A stretch of 64,000 nt of DNA, taken from Vulcanimicrobiota bacterium. GTDB lineage: Bacteria; Vulcanimicrobiota; Vulcanimicrobiia; Vulcanimicrobiales; Vulcanimicrobiaceae. Shown one piece after another: positions 41,849 to 50,684 of this stretch. The notes beneath the pieces were generated by a model. It searched no databases. It was not told the DNA's origin and was given only the letters and a program-made list of their open reading frames with translations. The stretch's first letter is position 1, and each line of letters begins with the position of its first letter. Where the stretch lies: assembly GCA_013036095.1 (NCBI GenBank), contig JAAXCW010000003.1, forward strand, positions 62,001-126,000, given 5' to 3'. A program made the position numbers and the translations under genes.

Positions 41849-42715
41849 ATGCTGTTGTCCGGCCCTACAGAGGGGTGCACCAGTTCCTCGGTTGCCGCCG
41901 CGCAAACCGGAATCGCATACGATGAAGTCTCCGAGATCTACACTGCTCGCCCGCTTCCGCTGCCCACGGATTTTGCTAAGGTTTACAGCGATGTAGATAA
42001 TTCAGCGCACGCTCAGGGCCGGCGCGTCTTTCATATGGCGTTCCTCGGCAATCTTCGCCGGACTGAGTCCGGCGACGGCATGGCCGTTACAATCGATAGG
42101 CCGGATATCGGAAAATATCTTGTCCTTAGTCCGGCAAAAAAGACATACTGGACGGAGCCTTTCGTTTCCAGAGAGACTTACGCTGTAGGATCTCTGCCGC
42201 CATCGCCTGCGCCGAACGCGCCCCGGGTTACCGCTTTTGTTCAAGGCGTTCATGACAGTTGGCCGCAGCAAACGATTGACGGTCGCACCGTAGCGGGAAT
42301 GAGCGCCCGGATCATTATCGGGGTCCCGGACGGCGGCGGCTGCAACCTGGCCGAAACGCTTGGCTTCGTAACAGTCTTCACGACGAATGCCTTACCCGAG
42401 CAAGAGTTTAACGGTGACATTTATGCTGCGCCGCTGAATTTTGCGCCGACTATTCTCAGCGGGCTCAGCGGCTGTAACGTCCAAAGCCCACCGGATCTAT
42501 TGAAGCAGTTTCCGATGTATCCAAATTTTGTTCTTTATCGGGCGATCTCGGTACGATCTGCACGGGCGAACCTTCAATTTACGGAAATGGGTAGCGTCGT
42601 GCCAACATTTCTGGTGATGCGCGGCAATTTGCGAGTCCTTAGCGATGCTGATAAAGCGCTGTTCGAGGTCCCGCCGGGTTACTCGCTCGTTCCACGTCCA
42701 GCTCCCACGCAATAG
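41849..42715 (+). CDS. probable exported protein, N-terminus possibly truncated
   Basis: A 288-residue frame. The body from TGIAYDEVSEIYTARPLPLP is well formed and beta-rich, with IGKYLVLSPAKKTYWTEPF and CNLAETLGFVTVFTTNALPEQEFNGDIYAAP. The N-terminus lacks a hydrophobic signal segment but has GCTSSSVAAAQ, like the end of a lipoprotein signal, so the start may have been lost or the true start disrupted. Only 17 bases separate it from manB. No family is recognised. A short hairpin ends the transcript. Confidence 0.6.
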   Translation: MLLSGPTEGCTSSSVAAAQTGIAYDEVSEIYTARPLPLPTDFAKVYSDVDNSAHAQGRRVFHMAFLGNLRRTESGDGMAVTIDRPDIGKYLVLSPAKKTYWTEPFVSRETYAVGSLPPSPAPNAPRVTAFVQGVHDSWPQQTIDGRTVAGMSARIIIGVPDGGGCNLAETLGFVTVFTTNALPEQEFNGDIYAAPLNFAPTILSGLSGCNVQSPPDLLKQFPMYPNFVLYRAISVRSARANLQFTEMGSVVPTFLVMRGNLRVLSDADKALFEVPPGYSLVPRPAPTQ

Positions 42716-42718
42716 AAC

Positions 42719-42749
42719 GTAAGAGGCCCCGTTAGAGGCCTCTTATGCT
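42719..42749. terminator. hairpin between convergent genes
   Basis: The arms TAAGAGGCC and GGCCTCTTA are perfectly complementary with an eight-base loop. The hairpin sits between the ends of the secreted-protein gene and glnA. A short T-rich arm end gives a weak bidirectional terminator. Confidence 0.6.
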
Positions 42750-42767
42750 GGCTTACCGTGCCCTAGC

Positions 42768-44261
42768 TTATGCGTCGTAGTAGAGATAGAATTCGTAGGG
42801 ATGCGGACGAATCTCCACCGGCTTCAGCTCGCGCTCGGTCTTGTAGGCGATCCACAAGTCGATGAAGTCGTCGGTAAAGACGCCGGTTTCGGTGAGGTAT
42901 TCGTGATCGCCGCGCAGCGCATCGAGCGACTGGCGCAGCGAACCCGGAACCGAGCGAATCTTCGCGGCCTTCTCGGGCGGAAGGTCGTAGATGTTTTCTT
43001 CGAGCGGTCCGAAACCGGCCGCGACCGGATCGATCTTGCGCTTGATACCGTCGAGTCCCGCGCAGAGGAGCGCGGAGAACGCCAGGTACGGATTCGCCGT
43101 CGGATCGGGGGGCCGGAACTCGAGGCGCTTCGCTTTCGGATTGCCTTGGAAGAACATCGGAATGCGAATCGCAGCCGAACGGTTGCGAGCCGAAAACGCG
43201 ACGTTCACCGGCGCCTCGTAGTGCGGTACGAGACGCTTGTACGAGTTGGTCGTCGGCGCACAGAACGCCATCAGCGAATCGATGTGCGTGAGCAGGCCGC
43301 CGATGTAGTAGAGCATCGTCTGCGAACACTCGGCGTAGCCGTCCTTGTCGTAGAAGAGCGGCTCGCCTTCGTTCCACAGCGATTGATGCACGTGCATGCC
43401 GCTGCCGTTATCGCCGAAGACCGGCTTGGGCATGAAGGTCACGCTCTTGCCGTAACGCGCCGCGACGCTGCGCACCACGTATTTGAAGGTCATCAGGTTG
43501 TCAGCCGTCTTTAGCAGTGAGTCGAAACGGAAGTCGATCTCAGCCTGACCCGGCGCGCCCACCTCGTGGTGCTGCATCTCGACGTTGATGCCCCACTCTT
43601 TGAGAACGAGTGCCGTTTCAGCGCGGACGTCGCCGGTCGTGTCCGCCGGACCCGCGGGGAAATAGCCTTCCTTCGGGCGCAGTGTGTAACCGCGCGAGCC
43701 TTGCTCGTTTCCGCTGTTCCAGCTGGCTTCGTTCGAATCGATTTCGTAGTACGAGCGGTTTGGAGAGTTCTCGTACGAAACGCGATCGAAGTAATGGAAC
43801 TCGGCCTCGGGGCCAAAGTACGCTGTCGTGGCGATCCCCGTCGAGCGCAGGTACGCTTCGGCCTTGCGCGCGATGTTGCGCGGATCGCGGTGGTACAGTT
43901 CTTTCGCAATCGGATCGAAGACGTCACAGATCATGGAAAGCGTCGGAACGCCGCAGAAGCTGTCGACCTCGGCCGAACTCACGTCGGGCTTCAGAATCAT
44001 ATCGGATTCGTGGATCGCCTGGAAGCCGCGAATCGACGAACCGTCGAAGCCGATTCCCGCTGCCAGCAGATCCTCGTCGACTTGATCGGCCGGCACGCTC
44101 GTGTGCTGCCAGGTTCCCGGAACGTCGGTGAACTTGAAGTCCACCATTTTGATGCCCGTCTTCTTGATGTACTCGACGAGCGCTTTGGGCGAGCTCTTCC
44201 GGTGCACGCCGTTGCCATTCGACGAAACCTTCGCTTTGAGCTCTGCGGAGGTGATTGCCAT
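42768..44261 (-). CDS. glnA: glutamine synthetase type I
   Basis: A 497-residue enzyme. It has FKFTDVPGTWQHTSVPADQ, GFDGSSIRGFQAIHESDM, EAEFHYFD, the ATP-site NGSGMHVHQSLW-like GDNGSGMHVHQ, KRLVPHYEAPVNVAFSARNRSAAIRIP and the tail RPHPYEFYLYYDA. The Tyr of the adenylylation loop is present (ENIYDLPPE), suggesting control by covalent modification (inference). It makes glutamine from glutamate, ammonia and ATP. The ATG at 44261 has GAGGGAGA upstream. A longer upstream frame exists but is not family-like. Confidence 0.96.
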   Translation of the reverse strand: MAITSAELKAKVSSNGNGVHRKSSPKALVEYIKKTGIKMVDFKFTDVPGTWQHTSVPADQVDEDLLAAGIGFDGSSIRGFQAIHESDMILKPDVSSAEVDSFCGVPTLSMICDVFDPIAKELYHRDPRNIARKAEAYLRSTGIATTAYFGPEAEFHYFDRVSYENSPNRSYYEIDSNEASWNSGNEQGSRGYTLRPKEGYFPAGPADTTGDVRAETALVLKEWGINVEMQHHEVGAPGQAEIDFRFDSLLKTADNLMTFKYVVRSVAARYGKSVTFMPKPVFGDNGSGMHVHQSLWNEGEPLFYDKDGYAECSQTMLYYIGGLLTHIDSLMAFCAPTTNSYKRLVPHYEAPVNVAFSARNRSAAIRIPMFFQGNPKAKRLEFRPPDPTANPYLAFSALLCAGLDGIKRKIDPVAAGFGPLEENIYDLPPEKAAKIRSVPGSLRQSLDALRGDHEYLTETGVFTDDFIDLWIAYKTERELKPVEIRPHPYEFYLYYDA

Positions 44262-44382
44262 GCGCGTTCTCCCTCTAGATAAGAAAGGCGGCTTTTGACA
44301 ATCTTGCCATGATGGGGCGCCGGACGCCTTAGCCACCCGGTAAAAGGTTGGGGGCGCGGGTTATGCGGCGTGTCGAGCCGGG

Positions 44383-45153
44383 TCAGCTTGATGAGGGAAA
44401 TATCCGGTTCACGCCTGAGGCGGTGGTGATCGATTCCATCTTGAGGCCGTAGGCCCGCTCGAGCAAGGCCGGCGTGAGAGCGCGTTCCTTTGCCTCGAAC
44501 GCCAGCACGGCGCCGCCGGCTAGGAGCATGGCCCGGTCGGCATATGCTGCGGCTTCGTTCGGATCGTGCAGCACGCAGACGACGGTTTTGCCGGCGTCCA
44601 CTTGTTCGCGCAGCAGCTTCAGAACGTGCTGCGCCGCGCGTAGATCGAGATGGTTGGTCGGCTCGTCCAGAAAAAGAAGCGGAGCTTCTTGCGCAATCGC
44701 CAGCGCGATCCAGACGCGCTGCCGTTCGCCGCTGGAAAGCGTCGTAAATTCGCGGCCGGCGAAGCTCTGCAGCTCGACCGCCTCGAGCGCGTTACGGATT
44801 GCTGTGGCGTCATGCGGTTCTTGCGTCCACTGCCACCAGCGATGATGCGGGTACCGCCCGGCCGATACAACGTCGCGCACGGTGAGGCGATCCGCGAAGA
44901 CGTCATCGCTCGTGACAAAAGCGATCGCGCGGCTGCGTTCCGCAGGCGGCATCGCAGCGATGGCGCGCGAATTCAGCGAGACGCTTCCGGCATCGGCCGG
45001 ACGCAGCCCCGCCAGCGCGCGAAGGAGCGTTGTCTTTCCGGCGCCGTTGCGTCCGAGGATCCCCACAAACTCGCCGGCTCCGATTTCGAACGACATGCTC
45101 GCGAGCAACGGCTTTCCGGCAACCCGCAGCTCGAGATCGCGAACCGCTATCAC
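44383..45153 (-). CDS. btuD: vitamin B12 ABC transporter ATPase
   Basis: A 256-residue FecE/BtuD-type ATPase. It has Walker A GRNGAGKTT near residue 35, signature LSSGERQRVWIALAI, Walker B LLFLDEPTNHLDLRAAQ and switch VLHDPNEAAAYADR. The GTG start overlaps the btuC stop. It is the last gene of the riboswitch-led btuBCD operon. The family also includes iron-siderophore importers; the B12 assignment rests on the riboswitch. Confidence 0.87.
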   Translation of the reverse strand: MIAVRDLELRVAGKPLLASMSFEIGAGEFVGILGRNGAGKTTLLRALAGLRPADAGSVSLNSRAIAAMPPAERSRAIAFVTSDDVFADRLTVRDVVSAGRYPHHRWWQWTQEPHDATAIRNALEAVELQSFAGREFTTLSSGERQRVWIALAIAQEAPLLFLDEPTNHLDLRAAQHVLKLLREQVDAGKTVVCVLHDPNEAAAYADRAMLLAGGAVLAFEAKERALTPALLERAYGLKMESITTASGVNRIFPSSS

Positions 45154-46133
45154 GCGGCCGCCGTCCGTTTGTCGTGATAATAGAGGTAGAGGAAGGCGGG
45201 CACGCCGATGAACGCCAGCAATACGCCGACCGGAATCTCCGCGGGGGCAAGAAGCGTGCGGCTTAGTGCATCGGCAACGATCGTTAGCGTTGCACCGAGC
45301 AAAGCGGACGCGGCCAACACGTAGCGGGCGTCCGATCCCACCAAGCGCCTCGCCACGTGCGGTACGATCAAGCCGACAAAACCGATCGTCCCCGATAGCG
45401 TGACCGCAGAAGCCGCAAGGAGTGAAGATGAAGCGAGGACCGTCCATTGCGCACGCCCGACATCGACTCCGACGGCCGCCGCGCGCACGTCGCCCAGACG
45501 CAGTGCGTTGAGCGCCGGCGCGCTTAAGAAAGCCAAGAGCGCGCCGAGAAACGCATAAGGCGCTGCGAACAGCAGGTCACCCCAAGAGCGTCCCGAGAGC
45601 GTACCGGCAAGCCAACTGACGATCGCGGGCGCGCTGCCTCCGCCTTGCACGCGCGTCAACACCAGCGCGATGATTGCAGCGAAGAGGGACGAGAGCGACA
45701 CGCCAGCGAGGATGAGACGCGTTGCGTCGAGGCTCGCACCGCGCCGCGCCAACGCCGCAACCGTAATCGCAGTCGCGAGGCCGGCCGCAAAGCCGAGCGC
45801 CGGAACGGCTGCCGCAGCGACGCCGGCGGAGATCGAGAGAACGATCGCAACCGCCGCGCCGGCGCTAACGCCGGTCAGGTACGGATCGACCAGCGGATTG
45901 CGCAGCAATCCCTGTAAGAGCGCGCCCGCGATCGCCAGCGCCGCGCCGACGAATGCGCCGATGGCGATGCGCGGCAGCCTCAGTTGCCAAACGATCGTTG
46001 CGATCTCGCCGCTGTTCGGATGCAGCAGCGCATTCCAGATCGCGGCGGGCGAAACTTCCGTGCCGCCCACGAGCAGGGCCCCCGCGGCCACGGCCAGCAA
46101 GCCGCCTGCCAGCGCGGCGAATCGGAGAATCAC
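45150..46133 (-). CDS. btuC: vitamin B12 ABC transporter permease (FecCD family)
   Basis: A 327-residue polytopic protein. FecCD signatures are [47 protein letters not shown] in order (residues about 46-95), [12 protein letters not shown] and [16 protein letters not shown]. It forms the translocation channel with BtuD. The GTG start is one base after the TonB receptor stop; its own stop overlaps btuD. Substrate is inferred from the riboswitch and TonB receptor. Confidence 0.88.
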   Translation of the reverse strand: [327 protein letters not shown]

Positions 46134-46134
46134 G

Positions 46135-47919
46135 CTAACGCGTGGAGAGCTCGAACGCGAACGTGCGGCCCGGCATCGGGAATCCGCTTACGGCTTCGTA
46201 ACGCGCGTTTCCGAAATTGTATGCGCGAAGCGTCAAGAGCACGTTCGGCGCCGCGCGCAGCGAGAGATAGGCGTCGGCGCGCGTAAATGCACCGGCGCCG
46301 TGCGGCCCGGCCGAGTGTACCGACGCGCCCGCTGCTTCCACGAGGCCTCCGCCAGCATAGTCGAGTCCGAGGTTCGCCGTAAAGACGGGATCGTCGGGAA
46401 GACGCGACTGCGTATCGAGATTCTGCGCGCGATAGAGATCCGTAATATTGAACGAAGCCGTAAAGCCGTGCGACGGCAGCGTCCTGGCGTCGAGCGTCAG
46501 GCCCTCGATCAGCGCATGCCCGATATTTTCCGGCGCGAATATGAAGTTGACCGGATCGATCAGCGTCGTAACGATCAAGTTGTTCGTGCGATCGCCGAAC
46601 CATCCAATCGAGACGCCGCCCAGCACCGCCGAATCGACCATCGTCAAGTCGGCGACTCTTGCGCGCTCGGGCTTGAGCGCCGGATTGCCAAAGAACGGAA
46701 AGTAGAGCTCGCTCGCGTTCGGCGCGCGGAACGCAGTCGCGACATTGCCCTTGAGTGCGGACGCATGTGAGAGCCGCAAGACAAATCCGGCCGAGGGCGA
46801 GAATTCGCCGCCGAGCGCACCGTCGCGCTCCCCACGCAATCCCGCGTAGGCATTTCCCCAGCGCGTCGTGAATTTTTGCTGTACGTAGGCAGCCGCTTGT
46901 GCCAGCGAGTTGGTCGAAAACAGACCGCCGGCGTCGCCGCGCACCGTTCCGCGTGCGAGGTCGATGCCGTAAAGCAGCTGTTCGTTCTCTCCGCTGACGA
47001 CATTACGCGCGTCAAAGTCGAGACGGCTTTCGGTATCGAGCGATTGCGCCGTCTGGAAACAGTTCGAATCGGTGACGGCGTTGCATTCGAAGGTGATCTG
47101 CTGGCGCGTTCCGCCCAGCTGGACCGTGAACTCCGCCTGCCGCGTCCGATGTGTGAGCGTTACATTGGCGTCCGCGTTGAGATCCGTTTGGCGCGATGTC
47201 GGCGAAGTGAATTCCAGCGGGCCCGGCGCTCCGCCGCGATCGCTCGAGATGCCGGCGCGCAGCACGGCGTCGAAAGAACCAACGCGTGTGCCGGCGTTGG
47301 CGTGCAATGCCGAGATCTGATAATCGCTGTCGGGACGTGCCGATCCATCCGTGAGTTTGAAGTCGTTGCGCGCCACGATTCGCGAGAATTGAACGCTCGG
47401 CGAGCGCAGTTCGAAAGACGTGTCGTCTAACGATCCGGCGCGAAGCGTCGCGCCCGTTGCGGCTTTGCGATTGGTGATGACGTTGACGATGCCGCCTATC
47501 GCTCCCGTCCCGTACAGTGTGGAGCCGCCGCCTTCAACGAGTTCGATGCGTTCGACGCCGGTGGTGGACATCGTGCCGAGCTCCACGGAATTCGCGAACG
47601 AGCCCGGCGCGGGCAGCCCGTCGACGAGCACCAGGACCTGCGCGCTGTTCGTACCGCGTACACCGTATTGCGCGCTGCTGCCGATCGGCCCGTAAGGAGA
47701 ATATTCGAAGGCTGGTAACCCTTCGAGCGCTTCGCCGACCGTGCGGTATCCGTGGCGCGCGATCTCGGCGCGCGTGACGATATAGGTCGTGCGCGCGGCA
47801 TTGTTCAGCGTTTCGTCGGTGCGGTCGCTTGTGAAGACGTGCGCGATCTCCGGTAACGGCGATGGGGATGGAGACGCCGCGGCGGCGCCGATCGTGATCA
47901 GAAATAGAAGCGGAAACAT
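46135..47919 (-). CDS. btuB: TonB-dependent outer membrane receptor (BtuB-type)
   Basis: A 594-residue protein with a signal peptide (MFPLLFLITIGAAAASPSP). The plug domain has TVGEALEGLPAFEY, QYGVRGTNSAQVLVLVDGLPAPG and GVERIELVEGGGSTLYGTGAIGGIVNVIT. A 22-strand barrel follows, with the FRAPNASELYFPFFGNPALKPE motif near residue 400. It ends FAFELSTR rather than an aromatic residue. It carries B12 across the outer membrane with TonB energy. It is the first gene after the cobalamin riboswitch and is directly followed by btuC. Confidence 0.92.
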   Translation of the reverse strand: MFPLLFLITIGAAAASPSPSPLPEIAHVFTSDRTDETLNNAARTTYIVTRAEIARHGYRTVGEALEGLPAFEYSPYGPIGSSAQYGVRGTNSAQVLVLVDGLPAPGSFANSVELGTMSTTGVERIELVEGGGSTLYGTGAIGGIVNVITNRKAATGATLRAGSLDDTSFELRSPSVQFSRIVARNDFKLTDGSARPDSDYQISALHANAGTRVGSFDAVLRAGISSDRGGAPGPLEFTSPTSRQTDLNADANVTLTHRTRQAEFTVQLGGTRQQITFECNAVTDSNCFQTAQSLDTESRLDFDARNVVSGENEQLLYGIDLARGTVRGDAGGLFSTNSLAQAAAYVQQKFTTRWGNAYAGLRGERDGALGGEFSPSAGFVLRLSHASALKGNVATAFRAPNASELYFPFFGNPALKPERARVADLTMVDSAVLGGVSIGWFGDRTNNLIVTTLIDPVNFIFAPENIGHALIEGLTLDARTLPSHGFTASFNITDLYRAQNLDTQSRLPDDPVFTANLGLDYAGGGLVEAAGASVHSAGPHGAGAFTRADAYLSLRAAPNVLLTLRAYNFGNARYEAVSGFPMPGRTFAFELSTR

Positions 47920-47953
47920 TGCAACCCTTTCCCTTACGCGAGGCGGTTGTGTG

Positions 47954-48096
47954 ATGCGTTTGCGCTGGTATCCTGACTTGCGGATCCTAGCCTAGTGCCC
48001 GTGCCTTCCCCCAATAAGGAGTGACATCGGGCGGCTCCCCGCCTACAGTGGCGCGACCGTGCCGGCATTCGACCGGCTTCCCGCGCGCAAACGTTA
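47954..48096 (-). promoter_or_regulatory. cobalamin riboswitch upstream of btuB
   Basis: On the minus strand the P1 arms GTTTGCGC and GCGCAAAC enclose GGGAAGCCGG-TCGAATGCCGGC, the GCCACTGT element, a GGCGGGGAGCCGCC stem, GGGGGAAGGC and the B12 box AGTCAGGATACC. This is a textbook cobalamin (AdoCbl-type) riboswitch, with all core blocks in order. It ends about 35 bases before the btuB start. When B12 is present it is expected to reduce btuBCD expression. Confidence 0.95.
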
Positions 48097-48135
48097 TGAC
48101 TCTGATACAGCGGTGCAGGCTAGCCTTCCTGGTCC

Positions 48136-48987
48136 GTGAAAGCTCGCGTGGTGAAAAGTTCTTTGGCCGCGGCGCTCCTAGCCGCGGTTTTCGCCGGCTG
48201 CGCTTCGTCGAACGCGCCGCCGGCGCAGAGCGGGCGCCCGCGCATCGTTTCGCTCATCCCATCGCTGACGGAAGATCTCTGTGCGATTGGCGCGGCAAAA
48301 CAGCTGGTGGGCGTCTCGCAATTCAGTTCGAGCATCCCCTGTGCGAAAGGCTTGCCGGAAGTTAACGACGCGTCGAGCGTCGACGCCGAAAAGGTCGTCG
48401 CGCTTCATCCCGACGTGGTGGTCGGCATCCCCTCACAAGCTCGCGCCGTCTCCGCGCTGCAGCGCGCCGGGCTCAAGATTTCGCTGCTGCGCGACGACAG
48501 CTACGCGGACCTGTTTGACGACATAAACAGACTTGGCTCGCTTAGCGGGCACGTGAGCGAGTCACGCTTGCTGATTGCGAGTTTGCGAGCGAAAACGCAA
48601 AAACTGCAAGCGTCGGAGCATTTTGCGCGACGGCCCACGGTCTTCGTCGTGTTGCAGACCAATCCGATTTGGACGGTTGGTCCGCATTCCTATATTTCGT
48701 CGCTGATCTCGCTGGCAGGCGGACGTAACGCCGTCGCTGCGCTGCCGCAGTCGTACGCGCAATTCAGCGGGGAAGCGCTGCTGCGGCTCCAGCCGGACGC
48801 ACTCTTGGCCGCGCGCGACGCGCAACTCGTACAAAGCCTAGGCCGCGAGCCCTGGCGATCTTTAGAAGCCGTCGGCGCAAGGCGGGTGCTGATCGCGCCC
48901 GATCCGGATCTGCTGTATCGTCCTGGACCGCGCTACAACCAAGCTCTGTCATGGCTCATCGAACGCCTTCGCCCGATCGCTCGCTAA
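48136..48987 (+). CDS. btuF: vitamin B12-binding lipoprotein
   Basis: A 283-residue protein with a lipoprotein signal (LAAALLAAVFAGCASS). The BtuF/FecB fold shows RIVSLIPSLTEDLCAIGAAKQLVGVSQFSS, VVALHPDVVVGIPS and VFVVLQTNPIWTVGPHSYISSLISLAGG. It is divergent from btuB across the riboswitch region, so it is not under riboswitch control, but it is the binding protein of the same transporter. The GTG start is used. The hflX-like gene begins within its last 37 bases. Confidence 0.88.
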   Translation: MKARVVKSSLAAALLAAVFAGCASSNAPPAQSGRPRIVSLIPSLTEDLCAIGAAKQLVGVSQFSSSIPCAKGLPEVNDASSVDAEKVVALHPDVVVGIPSQARAVSALQRAGLKISLLRDDSYADLFDDINRLGSLSGHVSESRLLIASLRAKTQKLQASEHFARRPTVFVVLQTNPIWTVGPHSYISSLISLAGGRNAVAALPQSYAQFSGEALLRLQPDALLAARDAQLVQSLGREPWRSLEAVGARRVLIAPDPDLLYRPGPRYNQALSWLIERLRPIAR

Positions 48988-50684
48988 GAACGGGAGCGCT
49001 GGTCGTCGCGGTCGACACCGGCGATCCGGCGCGTCCGGTCGAGCCCGAACTTGCGGAGCTCGAAGCGCTCGCCGAAGCTTCGGGCGTGAAGTCGGTGGGA
49101 ACGATCGTGCAGCGCCGCGCGCGCGTCGATCCGTCAACGCTCGTCGGCACCGGAAAAGCCCACGAAATTGCGGAGCTCGCGCAATCACTGCGCGCCGCAT
49201 TGGTGCTCGTTCTCAACGATCTGCGTCCAAGGCAGCGGAAGAATCTCGAGAAGATCATCCTTCTGCCGATCGTCGATCGCACGATGCTCATCCTCGACGT
49301 TTTCGCGCGGCATGCGCGCAGCCGCGAAGGCAAGCTGCAAGTCGAACTGGCGCAGCTGCGCTACCGGCAGTCGAATCTGATCGGCGCCGGCGCAGATCTC
49401 TCGCGGCTGGGCGGCGGCATCGGTACACGCGGCCCGGGCGAAACGAAACTGGAAGTCGACCGGCGCCGTATTCAAGCGCGGATAAGCATATTGAACAAAC
49501 AATTGGAAGAGGTGCGCCGCCAGCGCACGACGCGCCGCGGGAACAACGGACGCGAGCATCTGGCCGCGCTCGTGGGTTACACGAACGCAGGGAAGACCTC
49601 GCTGCTCAATTGTTTGGCGCGCTCGAAAGCGTTTGTCGCCGACCAACCGTTTGCCACGCTCGATCCAACCGTGCGCCGTGTCTGGTTTGGAGAAGGCCGG
49701 TACGTCCGTATCGTCGATACCGTCGGCTTCATCACCGACCTGCCGAAGGATTTGCTCAACGCATTTCGCGCAACGCTCGAGGAATTAGCCGAAGCCGATT
49801 TGCTCGTGCATGTGGTCGACGCTTCCAATCCCGATTGGCCGCGCCAAATGACGGCCGTAGAAAACACGCTTGCCGCATTGCACTTGGAATCTCAGCGGTG
49901 CGTTGTTGCGTTCAATAAGTGTGACTCCGTCGAGGAAATACCGCATCGCGGGCAATCGCTTGCCGTCAGCGCTCGCACCGGAGCGGGCCTTGCGCAATTG
50001 AAGGCGGCGATCGCGAGCGCCCTGCTCCTCCTGGGGGCATGCGCGCAGCCCAAGCCCGCGGACGATGCGTTCGTCGCCGCTGCCGCTAGGCTGCGCCCGG
50101 CGACGATTTTGTTGACCATGAACGTGCCCGGCGATACGAAGAAGAGCGGACCCGACACCGAGTATGCGAGCGGCGTCGTCGTCGCTAGTGGAAATTGGGG
50201 AAGCGATATCCTGACCGTGGAGCACGCGCTCGAAAATACGTGGAATCGCGTCGCGACGATCGGTAACAAGCGCAAGGTTCCGTTTCGCATAATCGCGCGC
50301 GACGGCGATCTCGACGTGGCGCTCGTCCGTACGGCCGCTAAAAATCTCCCGGTGGCAACGCTCGGTTCCAGCGCCGATGCGCGGCCGGGCGCTTCGATCG
50401 GTCTGCTCGGCTATCCGATTCCGGACGAATTCGATAACGAGGGGCTTGGCCTGGCGACGTCGCTGAACTCTGGGCGCGTCTCTGCGCTTCGACGCGAAGC
50501 GATCGAAGTAACGCTGCCGATCGTGCCCGGTGAAAGCGGAGGCCCGGTGTTTCTCGCAGCAACCGGTGAAGTGATCGGCATCGCCGAGTCGCGATTCGAA
50601 GATGAACGATCGATTGGGTTCGCGTTGCCAATCAACGACGCGAAGCGTTTTCTCCACAAGCACGACGCAGCACATGGGTTTTAA
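48951..50684 (+). CDS. hflX: HflX-like GTPase read in frame into a lipoprotein trypsin-like protease
   Basis: A 577-codon frame with two parts. Residues 1-356: HflX, with the N-terminal VDPSTLVGTGKAHEIAEL and QLRYRQSNLIGAGADLSRLGGG, G1 GYTNAGKT (209-216), DTVGF, NKCD and SARTG. It is a ribosome-splitting GTPase family. Residues about 364-577: a serine protease with His425, Asp455 and Ser529 in VEHAL, LDVAL and GESGGP. The join is LKAAIASALLLLGAC: it is both the HflX C-terminal helix and a lipoprotein signal peptide. TTG at 49998 could start the protease alone. No stop separates the two parts. Confidence 0.85.
   Translation: MAHRTPSPDRSLRTGALVVAVDTGDPARPVEPELAELEALAEASGVKSVGTIVQRRARVDPSTLVGTGKAHEIAELAQSLRAALVLVLNDLRPRQRKNLEKIILLPIVDRTMLILDVFARHARSREGKLQVELAQLRYRQSNLIGAGADLSRLGGGIGTRGPGETKLEVDRRRIQARISILNKQLEEVRRQRTTRRGNNGREHLAALVGYTNAGKTSLLNCLARSKAFVADQPFATLDPTVRRVWFGEGRYVRIVDTVGFITDLPKDLLNAFRATLEELAEADLLVHVVDASNPDWPRQMTAVENTLAALHLESQRCVVAFNKCDSVEEIPHRGQSLAVSARTGAGLAQLKAAIASALLLLGACAQPKPADDAFVAAAARLRPATILLTMNVPGDTKKSGPDTEYASGVVVASGNWGSDILTVEHALENTWNRVATIGNKRKVPFRIIARDGDLDVALVRTAAKNLPVATLGSSADARPGASIGLLGYPIPDEFDNEGLGLATSLNSGRVSALRREAIEVTLPIVPGESGGPVFLAATGEVIGIAESRFEDERSIGFALPINDAKRFLHKHDAAHGF
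49998..50684 (+). CDS. trypsin-like protease lipoprotein (alternative internal start)
   Basis: From the TTG at 49998 the frame gives a 228-residue product with an ideal lipoprotein signal: (M)KAAIASALLLLGAC, lipobox LGAC. A periplasmic trypsin-fold domain follows: GVVVASGNWGSDILTVEHAL with the His, DGDLDVALV with the Asp, and VPGESGGPVFLA with the Ser. Family members (S1C/HtrA-like without a PDZ domain) act in the periplasm, whereas HflX is cytosolic, so a fused product would be hard to place. GGAG is about 15 bases upstream, rather far. Internal initiation is inferred, not shown. Confidence 0.55.
   Translation: MKAAIASALLLLGACAQPKPADDAFVAAAARLRPATILLTMNVPGDTKKSGPDTEYASGVVVASGNWGSDILTVEHALENTWNRVATIGNKRKVPFRIIARDGDLDVALVRTAAKNLPVATLGSSADARPGASIGLLGYPIPDEFDNEGLGLATSLNSGRVSALRREAIEVTLPIVPGESGGPVFLAATGEVIGIAESRFEDERSIGFALPINDAKRFLHKHDAAHGF

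Noticed and set aside
44383-47919. Iron-siderophore importer as the identity of the TonB/FecCD/ATPase genes
   Set aside because: The sequence families allow it, but the complete cobalamin riboswitch in front of the receptor gene argues for vitamin B12.
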